From NCBI GenBank assembly GCA_910578035.1, contig CAJTOB010000051.1, forward strand, positions 1-21,866: a stretch of DNA of 21,866 nucleotides, given 5' to 3'. Below, one piece after another: positions 8,286-14,550 of the stretch; within the stretch, counting starts at the first letter, position 1; every line of letters begins with the position of its first letter. The notes under the pieces are model-generated. The model was not told where the DNA came from and searched no databases. It saw only the letters and a list, made by a program, of their open reading frames with translations. Origin of the DNA: an uncultured Muribaculaceae bacterium. Lineage in GTDB: Bacteria; Bacteroidota; Bacteroidia; Bacteroidales; Muribaculaceae. Position numbers and translations under genes: made by a program.

Positions 8286-8720
8286 ATGAATGCCAACAGC
8301 GAAAAACAGGAAGTTCTCGACAAGCGCTACCTCCGCATGGCTCAGATATGGGCTGAAAACTCATATTGCCAGCGCCGCAAGGTGGGCGCCATACTGGTGA
8401 AAGACCAGATGATAATATCCGACGGCTACAACGGCACTCCCGCCGGATTCGAAAACGTGTGTGAAGACACCGACGGCTCCACCAAACCCTATGTGCTCCA
8501 CGCCGAAGCCAATGCCATAACCAAAGTCGCACGCAGCAACAACTCGAGCGACGGCTCGACGCTCTATGTCACAGCCTCGCCTTGTGTGGAATGCGCCAAA
8601 CTTATAATCCAGGCCGGCATACGCCGGGTTGTTTTCAATGACCTCTACCGTCTGTGCGACGGAATCGACCTTTTGAGGCGCGCCGGAATCGAGTGCGTCC
8701 ATATTTCCGAACTGCAATGA
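8286..8720 (+). CDS. Deoxycytidylate (dCMP) deaminase family protein
   Basis: This 144-residue zinc-dependent cytidine/deoxycytidylate deaminase fold has the H-A-E triad (72-74), with His72 as zinc ligand and Glu74 as proton shuttle. S-P-C-V-E-C supplies Cys100 and Cys103 as the other zinc ligands. The long N-terminal part with G-A-I-L-V, D-G-Y-N-G-T-P and a Cys near residue 59 is typical of the dCMP deaminase/ComEB group. By family it converts dCMP to dUMP, feeding thymidylate synthesis. Its stop codon overlaps the next gene's start (ATGA at 8717-8720), so the S41 protease is translationally coupled to it. Confidence 0.88.
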   Translation: MNANSEKQEVLDKRYLRMAQIWAENSYCQRRKVGAILVKDQMIISDGYNGTPAGFENVCEDTDGSTKPYVLHAEANAITKVARSNNSSDGSTLYVTASPCVECAKLIIQAGIRRVVFNDLYRLCDGIDLLRRAGIECVHISELQ

Positions 8721-10366
8721 ACGACAATCGTAAATACATGTTGTGGCTGCCCGTGACGGCAGCCCTTTTCCTGATAGCCGGAATCTGGACCGGAACATAT
8801 CTTTCGAACCACGACAATACTCGCGCCGGACGGCAGAAACTCGACCGGGTTTTCGACATAATAGACCAATATTACGTCGACGAAGTGTCGGCCGACAGTC
8901 TAATCGAGCTTACTTTGCCCGAACTGTTGCATAATCTCGACCCTCACTCGGCATACATACCCCGCGAAGACCGCCTTGCAGCCAACCGCGACCTCGAAGG
9001 CTCGTTCTACGGTATCGGCGTGTCATTCCAGATAATCAATGACACCATTTATGTGCTCGAGGTAATCAGCGGAGGTGCCGCCGAGGAAGCCGGCCTGCTT
9101 GCCGGCGACCGCATAATCGAGGTCGACGGCGAAAATATAGCCGGCACAGGAGTGACCGAAAACGATGTCTTCACCCGTCTGCGCGGCCCCGAAGGCACTC
9201 CCGTGGAAGTGACTGTGAAGCGCCACAACGCCAATGCCCCAATAAAGTATAATCTTACCCGCGGCGAAGTGCCGGTATCGCCTATCGACGCTTCATACAT
9301 GATTAACGACAGTACTGGCTATCTGCGTCTTGGCAAATTCTCTGACAACACCTACGCCGAAGCCCTCACCACGCTGATGCAGCTGCGCTTCCTGGGTGCG
9401 AAATCGTTTATTCTCGACCTGCGCGGCAACGGCGGCGGCTATATGCTCCCTGCGGTGCGCGTCGCCAACGAATTCCTTGACCCCGAACGCATAATCGTTT
9501 CCACAAAAGGACGCTCCATGGTCGACAACCGCACCATCTACGCCGACGGCAGCGGAGACTTCCGCAACGAAAAACTTGTAGTGCTCGTCGACGAATTCTC
9601 GGCAAGTTCAAGCGAAATCCTTTCGGGCTCAATACAGGATAACGACCGCGGCCTCATCATCGGTCGCCGCACATTCGGCAAAGGCCTTGTGCAGCAGCCT
9701 TTCGAGCTACCCGATTCGAGCGAATTCCGCCTTACCGTGCAGCGTTACTACACACCGTCGGGGCGTTGCATTCAGAAACAGTACACGCCCGGACACAGCA
9801 TGGACTATGAAGTCGAGGTCTACGACCGCTACAACCGTGGAGAAATATTCTCGGCCGACAGCATCAAGGTTGACTCCACCCAGATATTCCATACAACCAC
9901 AGGACGCATGGTCTACGGTAGCGGCGGCATTATCCCCGACATATTTGTGCCTTCCGACACGTCGGGCGTAACAAACTACTATATAAAAGTGGCAAACGCT
10001 GGTCTGCTTCGAAAATTCGCCTATGAATATGCCGACCTCAACCGCGAGCGCCTCAACGAAAGCGAGAATACGGCCGACATGCTTTCGCGCCTGCCTGCCG
10101 ACTACGTTCTGCTCCAGTCGTTTGTAAACTATGCCAACACCAAGGGCGGAATCGCTCCTCGCTGGTACTATATCAACATTTCGGCCCCTTTGATTGTTAA
10201 TCAAATCAAAGCGCTGATAGCACGCGACATTCTCGGGCTCGATGGCTATTTCGAAGTTGTCAACGAGACCGACCCCGTAGTGCAGGAAGCCTTGCGCCAG
10301 CTCTCATCGGGCGGCGCCGACTTCCCTCTCAGCGACCATAAAACCGCCGAAAATGACACAAAGTAA
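8717..10366 (+). CDS. S41-family C-terminal processing peptidase, membrane-anchored, with PDZ domain
   Basis: This 549-residue protein has a short cytoplasmic N-terminus and one transmembrane or signal-anchor segment (about 9-29). A helical region follows, then a PDZ domain (about 95-180), the S41 protease core, and a C-terminal region from about 330. The catalytic serine lies in the S-A-S-S-S-E stretch (295-300) and the partner lysine is Lys322 in T-F-G-K-G. Such proteases trim exposed C-termini of periplasmic proteins. The open frame could start 21 codons earlier, but the ATG at 8717 overlaps the upstream stop as ATGA and leads straight into the membrane segment, so I prefer it. The stop overlaps the next gene by 14 bp. 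Confidence 0.92.
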   Translation: MNDNRKYMLWLPVTAALFLIAGIWTGTYLSNHDNTRAGRQKLDRVFDIIDQYYVDEVSADSLIELTLPELLHNLDPHSAYIPREDRLAANRDLEGSFYGIGVSFQIINDTIYVLEVISGGAAEEAGLLAGDRIIEVDGENIAGTGVTENDVFTRLRGPEGTPVEVTVKRHNANAPIKYNLTRGEVPVSPIDASYMINDSTGYLRLGKFSDNTYAEALTTLMQLRFLGAKSFILDLRGNGGGYMLPAVRVANEFLDPERIIVSTKGRSMVDNRTIYADGSGDFRNEKLVVLVDEFSASSSEILSGSIQDNDRGLIIGRRTFGKGLVQQPFELPDSSEFRLTVQRYYTPSGRCIQKQYTPGHSMDYEVEVYDRYNRGEIFSADSIKVDSTQIFHTTTGRMVYGSGGIIPDIFVPSDTSGVTNYYIKVANAGLLRKFAYEYADLNRERLNESENTADMLSRLPADYVLLQSFVNYANTKGGIAPRWYYINISAPLIVNQIKALIARDILGLDGYFEVVNETDPVVQEALRQLSSGGADFPLSDHKTAENDTK

Positions 10367-10919
10367 AGAAGATATCCGTAGCCGCGTGCGGGCATGCAAG
10401 AGCATGCTGGGCGAGGCCGAGCGTATAGCCGCCGCCTCACGAGTATTCGACAGAGTGCGCTCCATGGCCGCCTTCATGATGGCTCACCGTGTATTGCTAT
10501 ATCATTCCCTGCCCGACGAACTGTCTACGCGCGAGTTTATCGATTCCTTTGCCGATGACCCCGACAAGCAGTTTTTCCTTCCCCGCGTTAATGGTCTCGA
10601 CCTCGAGATACTCCCCTACGAGCGCTCGCGCATGCATCTGGGAGCATTCCGCATTGAGGAGCCCGACGGCGATGAAACCGTCGATATTTCGGATATTGAC
10701 CTTGTGATTGTTCCGGCCGTGGCATACGACCGGCGCGGAAACCGTGTAGGCCGCGGCAAGGGCTACTACGACCGGCTCCTTTCGCGCTCGAAAGCCGTTA
10801 CGATAGGCGTGTGCTATGACTTCCAGCTATTCGATGAAATCGAGGCAGAAGAGCACGACATTCCTGTCCATTTTGTGGTGGCCGACGGCCACGACATTTA
10901 TCGCGGACGCCGCCGCTGA
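10353..10919 (+). CDS. 5-formyltetrahydrofolate cyclo-ligase
   Basis: This 188-residue cytoplasmic enzyme converts 5-formyl-THF to 5,10-methenyl-THF using ATP. The family signature G-R-G-K-G-Y-Y-D-R lies at 133-141. It is preceded by D-L-V-I-V-P-A-V-A-Y-D and by a basic N-terminal helix (I-R-S-R-V-R). Length is normal for the family. The start lies inside the end of the S41 protease gene (14-bp overlap), making it the third gene of the dCMP deaminase-protease-cyclo-ligase operon. Its product, methenyl-THF, is also the end product of FtcD in the hut operon. Its last 22 bp overlap the 3' end of the opposing beta-lactamase gene. Confidence 0.92.
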   Translation: MTQSKEDIRSRVRACKSMLGEAERIAAASRVFDRVRSMAAFMMAHRVLLYHSLPDELSTREFIDSFADDPDKQFFLPRVNGLDLEILPYERSRMHLGAFRIEEPDGDETVDISDIDLVIVPAVAYDRRGNRVGRGKGYYDRLLSRSKAVTIGVCYDFQLFDEIEAEEHDIPVHFVVADGHDIYRGRRR

Positions 10920-12064
10920 GAGGTGCTGCTGCTTCCTGAACCTGTTTTTTTAGAACTACGTCCTCCGCTATAGTTCGAACTGCTCCCCGAGCTTTTCGAA
11001 CTATTGTCGCTTTCATAGTAATCGCCGCCGCTATAATCAAATACTCTGTTCACAATTTCATCAACTATTATAGCTGTCAATGCCGCAGCGCCCAAAATCC
11101 GGCCAAGACCATCCCCTTCGGTTTCTTTTACTCTTGTTCCCGGACGCGAGGCTCCTGCCACATTTATCATATTTGCAGCCAGGTCGTTGGCTCGGGTGAT
11201 ATGGTATGACCATACAAGATCGGAAATCTCGGCTATTTTGGCTTCTGCCTCTGAAGCGACGCAGTCGGAGGCGAATACAGCTATGCTGTAATACCCGAAA
11301 CCGCCCCAGGCATAGGGGAAATATACGAATGCAGCGTCATTTACGGCCGTTGTTCGGCCGGCTTTTTCGAACCCGGTTCCGGTCTTGTTGTAAACAGTGC
11401 CGTTGCCGACACCTTTTACTATGCGCGAATTACCGAATGCCGATTTCGAGGCCATGACCGCTTGCAAGGCCACCACAGACTGCGAACTGTCGCAAGCGAA
11501 GGCATAGTCGAACAGACCTGCGCAATCGAGGGGCGTGCTCCAGTTTCCTCCGGCGAGCGAAGGATTGCGGTGCATATCATCTTCAGTATAGGCTATCGCG
11601 AAGTTTTTAGCTGGCATGTCGGCCTTGAGCACACTATCTACCATCGCCGGCGAAAGAAAACGGTCGAAGAGAATGTCGGCAGCGTTGTTATCGCTCATTC
11701 TCAAAGAGTAATAAAGGAGAGTCGATAATTCCACCGTTCCCCCCTGGCTGTTCACGGCCCGGAGCGGGCTCCATGTGTCCGGCTTCAGGTCGTCGGAGCC
11801 GTATGTCACCTTCGTATCGAGAAATTCCTTTGCCGACATTGTCTTGGCCATAGCCAGCGCCTGATGAAACTTCATCACGCTCTGCATCTCGAAAGGTTTG
11901 TCGCCATTTATGCTCACTGTGTCGCCCATAGAACTGATTACGGCAACGCCCATGTCGCTGTCGCCGACTATAGCGGCAATCCGGCTTTCAAGCGTCTCAG
12001 CCCCGGCCGCAGATGCATAAAAGACTCCAATACCAATAAACAACAGAAATATACGACACATCAT
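10898..12064 (-). CDS. Class A beta-lactamase (CfxA/PER-like) with a long Ser-rich C-terminal tail
   Basis: This protein has 388 residues from the ATG at 12064; a second ATG follows at once. After a signal peptide (about 1-22) the serine beta-lactamase motifs appear in order: S62-V-M-K65, S124-D-N126, Glu161 in a long omega-loop region that ends N-W-S-T-P, and K227-T-G229. The loop pattern recalls the CfxA/CepA/PER branch common in Bacteroidetes. The fold should end near residue 290. About 98 more residues follow: a linker, a hydrophobic stretch at 323-341, then a Ser/Gly/Tyr-rich, finally arginine-rich tail (350-388). I do not know this tail from the family. It may anchor the enzyme or mark a relative with a cell-wall role. 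It is divergent from hut and tail-to-tail with the cyclo-ligase. A longer TTG start at 12100 is rejected because the promoter lies there. Confidence 0.85.
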   Translation of the reverse strand: MMCRIFLLFIGIGVFYASAAGAETLESRIAAIVGDSDMGVAVISSMGDTVSINGDKPFEMQSVMKFHQALAMAKTMSAKEFLDTKVTYGSDDLKPDTWSPLRAVNSQGGTVELSTLLYYSLRMSDNNAADILFDRFLSPAMVDSVLKADMPAKNFAIAYTEDDMHRNPSLAGGNWSTPLDCAGLFDYAFACDSSQSVVALQAVMASKSAFGNSRIVKGVGNGTVYNKTGTGFEKAGRTTAVNDAAFVYFPYAWGGFGYYSIAVFASDCVASEAEAKIAEISDLVWSYHITRANDLAANMINVAGASRPGTRVKETEGDGLGRILGAAALTAIIVDEIVNRVFDYSGGDYYESDNSSKSSGSSSNYSGGRSSKKTGSGSSSTSQRRRPR

Positions 12065-12087
12065 AGAGGGGTAATTTTTGGTTTGTC

Positions 12088-12118
12088 CAAAAATACGCAA
12101 AAAAAACGAGGCTGCAAA
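12088..12118 (-). promoter_or_regulatory. Promoter of the beta-lactamase gene
   Basis: On the minus strand, TTTG (12118-12115), a 19-bp spacer and TATTTTTG (12095-12088) match both Bacteroidetes promoter elements. The ATG at 12064 is 23 bp after the box. The IS66-type insertion begins only 18 bp upstream of the -33 element. Confidence 0.7.
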
Positions 12119-12128
12119 ATAAGCATTT

Positions 12129-12136
12129 GTTTAATA
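12129..12136. repeat. Left copy of 8-bp target site duplication GTTTAATA
   Basis: GTTTAATA abuts the left terminal repeat and recurs at 14438-14445 directly after the right terminal repeat. An 8-bp duplication is the size IS66-family elements generate. Confidence 0.9.
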
Positions 12137-12157
12137 GTAACTATTCAGCGGACGCGC
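12137..12157 (+). repeat. Left terminal inverted repeat of the IS66-type element
   Basis: GTAACTATTCAGCGGACGCGC matches the reverse complement of the right end (14417-14437) at 20 of 21 positions. Confidence 0.9.
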
Positions 12158-12172
12158 CGATGTAGTCACCGT

Positions 12173-12430
12173 TTAGAAAAAGGCGAGGATTGCGTTGTAG
12201 GGCGAGTTGCTGTGCTTCTTGGTTGTCTCGACGATTCAGTGCAGATTCATGAAGGCATCGGCACCGAGGTCTGAACGGAAGCATTCGGAGTTTTTGAGTT
12301 TAATTTTCAACTTTCTTATTCCACGTTCTGAGGCGTTGTTGTCCGGCGGTATTGCCGGGTCTCGTAGAAAGTTGAAGATGTAGTCACGGCATTTCAGCAA
12401 GCCGTCATCTTGCGCTATGTGAGTTACCAT
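12173..12430 (-). pseudogene. IS66-family transposase, C-terminal remnant with an internal stop
   Basis: Reading on the minus strand, the frame gives D-Y-I-F-N-F-L-R-D-P-A-I-P-P-D-N-N-A-S-E and then R-G-I-R-K-L-K. This is the conserved C-terminal signature of IS66 transposases (P-x-D-N-N-x-S-E-R-x-I-R). The frame then meets TGA at 12238-12236. It continues in the same frame for 20 codons (I-V-E-T-T-K-K-H-S-N-S-P-Y-N-A-I-L-A-F-F) to TAA at 12175-12173, which is the usual end of these proteins. So it is both truncated at its N-terminus (no homology upstream of about 12430) and interrupted. It ends 16 bp before the left terminal repeat, as expected for tnpC. Confidence 0.85.
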
Positions 12431-12695
12431 GCTGAATATCAGGTATTTATAGACTTAGCAGTGTACTGATGGTGTACTAATTAGTTGGATAAATCGAAAA
12501 TGGAATCCTCGATTTTCGGATTTTTAAGGTGTATTAGTTATATTTAATTCGATTCTTTTTTTTGAAGATGTCATATATTTTGAGGTCGATAATAGATAAA
12601 GTAATGAAGGAATTTTAGTTCGTCGATAAGGAATAATTCATAATATGCTATGAATTAAATTTATAGGCTACACAAATCTATAACAAGGGATTTCG
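12431..12695. other. AT-rich non-coding stretch inside the mobile element
   Basis: No open frame or recognisable RNA is seen. The stretch is clearly AT-rich and separates the transposase remnant from the CPBP promoter. A short tandem-like pair of GTGTACT motifs lies near 12461-12477, and nothing more is supported. Confidence 0.6.
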
Positions 12696-12727
12696 CTTGT
12701 GTGCTTCATCAATATTGAGTAATTTTG
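12696..12727 (+). promoter_or_regulatory. Promoter of the CPBP gene
   Basis: CTTG (12696-12699), a 20-bp spacer and TAATTTTG (12720-12727) fit the -33/-7 consensus. The ATG at 12753 is 25 bp downstream. The cargo gene therefore has its own promoter inside the element. Confidence 0.65.
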
Positions 12728-12752
12728 CAGTATCAAACCAAATCATAGTCTT

Positions 12753-13529
12753 ATGTTTAACCTCTCGACAAAGTATGCAAAGATACTTTATTCCATAGTG
12801 GCAAGTGTTATTATCGCACTATTATGGAATAATGCTTGGAAGATAACATTCATGTTAGAAATAACCTCAGGCAGCATGTTGAACAAGGTTGTCAGGGATT
12901 TAATTGTTATAATACCAGTTCTTTTATTAACTGCCATTGTCATAAAGCCAAAAGATATATTTTCTTTTCTTGGACTTAATAGGAATATAATTAAAGGATT
13001 CGGGATAGCACTTTTATGTGTAGCTCCACTATATATAATCTTCCCGCTTTTCGGCGGAATAAATTCTGATTTAACTATTCCTTTACTTTTGCAAAAAAGT
13101 ATTTTGCCCGGTTTTAAAGAAGAATTTATATGCCGTGCATTTATGTTTGGATTGCTTTTCCGATATTCAAAGACTGGATTCAGTTGGGCTGTAATCCTAC
13201 CGGCTCTATACTTCGGCTCAGTACATCTCTATCAAGGACATGATGCTCTTTCGATTTTAGCGGCTTTTGGTGTTACATTCATTGGTGCTTTATATTTCAG
13301 TTGGATGTATGTAGAATGGAATTTTAATTTATGGGTTCCCATAGGACTACACATGCTAATGAATGGTGCATGGGTCATATTTTCCATGGGGGGTACCGAA
13401 GTAGCTGCCAGAGGTCTGATATCCAATATTGCTCGTGTCATTAGTATGCTTTTGGCAATAGGACTAACGGTGTGGTATAAGAGAAAGAACGAAACCAGAG
13501 TCTTCAGCTATCCTGTATGGAATTTTTGA
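12753..13529 (+). CDS. CPBP-family intramembrane metalloprotease (Abi/CAAX type)
   Basis: This 258-residue integral membrane protein has about eight hydrophobic segments. The three family motifs are present: E123-E-F-I-C-R128 (EExxxR), F154-G-S-V-H158 (FxxxH) and H200-M-L-M-N204 (HxxxN). These form the predicted metal-dependent active site within the membrane. Relatives include eukaryotic Rce1 CAAX proteases and bacterial proteins linked to bacteriocin self-immunity or processing. No bacteriocin or peptide gene is seen next to it, so the role here is open. It is AT-rich compared with the flanking chromosome and is the only intact gene inside the IS66-bounded unit, which suggests transfer as cargo. 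Confidence 0.85.
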   Translation: MFNLSTKYAKILYSIVASVIIALLWNNAWKITFMLEITSGSMLNKVVRDLIVIIPVLLLTAIVIKPKDIFSFLGLNRNIIKGFGIALLCVAPLYIIFPLFGGINSDLTIPLLLQKSILPGFKEEFICRAFMFGLLFRYSKTGFSWAVILPALYFGSVHLYQGHDALSILAAFGVTFIGALYFSWMYVEWNFNLWVPIGLHMLMNGAWVIFSMGGTEVAARGLISNIARVISMLLAIGLTVWYKRKNETRVFSYPVWNF

Positions 13530-13590
13530 TTTGTTTTTTAATTAAGGCTGCGCTGTAACAACCAAGAATTGCGACACTGCCTATTGTTGA

Positions 13591-14347
13591 TTAAATGCCA
13601 CGTGAGACACCTTTGGTTGCTTCTTTTGGTTTGATGCCAAGTTTGGCAAGTAATTCTTTTGCCTTGTTGCGGAACCATTGAAACACGCTTACGCCGTCTA
13701 TCGTCAGAATAAAGCGATGTTTCTCTTTCGGGTCTCGTTCGAGTTTTGCCTCGGAATGCTCGGTCGAGAATTTCTGACTATGTTCCGGTGAATATAACAC
13801 GCCTTTGAAAGGAACAGGTTGTAGAGCGATTATTCTTTGCGTAAAACTGTCAGGGAAACCGATATGCTTGCAGTATCTCGCCCAGATAAGAAGGTCAGGT
13901 ACATCCGGAAAATATTTCTCAATGTCGGCCTTATATTCAGCATAGTCGGAATCATAAGCGACTGACATTTTGGACGCTTCAAGAGCCGATACTTCCTTTG
14001 AGAGCTTTTCTTTCGATGTTTCAAGACCTTTGTATTCTTCAATCATGCCAACGACAGTCTATTTCAGTGTCGAATTATACTCAACAAGAATTTTTTATCC
14101 TTGGCAAGTTGAGCGTTCTATTCGGTCTGCTGCTTGTTTGCAGCCTTGGATTCGATGATTGTCTTTTCAATCCAGCGGTTACCGCGTTCAAGCTCGGTCT
14201 TTCGTTTCTCCAAAGATTGGGCTTCTGCGCCGAGCTGCTCTTTCTCTGGGCGGATAATCCGCGCAGCACGTCTGTTATATCATTAACCGGCTGTTTCACA
14301 GACACAAAGATAGCATTTTCATCTGACATAAGCAAATAAATCCGCAT
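13591..14347 (-). pseudogene. Decayed MobV/Pre-type relaxase, C-terminal part (tentative)
   Basis: Three reading frames on the minus strand join into one protein-like sequence. It begins M-S-D-E-N-A-I-F-V at 14329. It shifts frame near 14250 into a charged coiled-coil (R-P-E-K-E-Q-L-G-A-E-A-Q, then K-R-K-T-E-L-E-R), hits a TAG after A-N-K-Q-Q-T-E, and shifts again near 14092. It meets another TAG, then runs open for 151 codons from 14046 to the TAA at 13591. The last section, with C-K-H-I-G-F-P-D-S-F and F-K-G-V-L-Y-S-P-E-H, resembles what I recall of the C-terminal region of Bacteroidales plasmid-recombination/mobilisation (Pre/MobV) proteins. The N-terminal relaxase domain with its His cluster is absent. 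The identification is from memory and moderate. The broken state is direct from the sequence. Confidence 0.55.
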
Positions 14348-14416
14348 CTAATTTCTATAAAATCAACAGATTAAACGCCCCTATCGGTATAACATCTATT
14401 CAACATTATCGCCGTA

Positions 14417-14437
14417 GCGTGTCCGCTGAATAGTTAC
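14417..14437 (-). repeat. Right terminal inverted repeat of the IS66-type element
   Basis: Read inward on the minus strand this is GTAACTATTCAGCGGACACGC, identical to the left end except one base. Confidence 0.9.
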
Positions 14438-14445
14438 GTTTAATA
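14438..14445. repeat. Right copy of 8-bp target site duplication GTTTAATA
   Basis: Identical to 12129-12136 and immediately outside the right terminal repeat. It lies 72 bp upstream of the hut -7 box. Confidence 0.9.
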
Positions 14446-14485
14446 ATATTGCATGCAAACGATTGTTAAATGACAGATTGAAACA

Positions 14486-14510
14486 TTTTGGACTATCGAT
14501 TAGTCGAAAA
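14486..14510. promoter_or_regulatory. Imperfect palindrome upstream of hut, candidate operator
   Basis: Arms TTTT-g-GACTA and TAGTC-g-AAAA surround the centre TCGAT. Nine of the ten outermost base pairs match across a 25-bp dyad. It covers the expected -33 region and ends six bases before the hut -7 box, a position where a bound repressor would block transcription. Another short palindrome, TTGCATGCAA, lies at 14449-14458. No regulator gene is present in the window, so the cognate factor is unknown. Confidence 0.45.
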
Positions 14511-14516
14511 AAATAG

Positions 14517-14524
14517 TAACTTTG
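14517..14524 (+). promoter_or_regulatory. -7 promoter box of the hut operon
   Basis: TAACTTTG matches TAnnTTTG and lies 26 bp before the ftcD ATG. The nearest TTTG (14487-14490) is 26 bp upstream, too far for a standard -33 element. The promoter may therefore be weak or need an activator. Confidence 0.6.
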
Positions 14525-14550
14525 TGGTGTTAACCTTTTATCAGAATTTC

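Larger units (their letters stand above)
12137..14437. mobile_element. IS66-derived non-autonomous element carrying a CPBP gene
   Basis: The element is 2,301 bp long. Both ends read GTAACTATTCAGCGGAC going inward, and the repeats extend to 21 bp with one mismatch (12137-12157 and 14417-14437). The 8-bp flanking duplication is perfect. IS66-family ends start with GTAA and duplicate 8 bp, so the assignment fits ends, duplication size and the transposase remnant. Inside are the last ~80 codons of the transposase (minus), an intact CPBP protease gene (plus) and a decayed relaxase-like gene (minus). The genes normally found in a complete IS66 (tnpA, tnpB and most of tnpC) are missing. It must therefore have moved using a transposase supplied elsewhere, or lost its core by replacement after insertion. 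The interior is visibly more AT-rich than the flanks. Confidence 0.88.

Noticed and set aside
8654..8716. Upstream start of the S41 protease inside the dCMP deaminase gene.
   Set aside because: The added residues are arginine-rich shadow of the deaminase frame. The ATGA overlap at 8717 and the immediate membrane segment favour the later start.
12065..12100. TTG start at 12100 for the beta-lactamase.
   Set aside because: It falls within the promoter region, and the signal peptide begins properly at the ATG at 12064.
14488..14550. N-terminal extension of ftcD from TTG at 14488.
   Set aside because: The extension lies across the -7 box and dyad, and its residues are not FTCD-like. The ATG at 14551 starts exactly at the conserved N-terminus.
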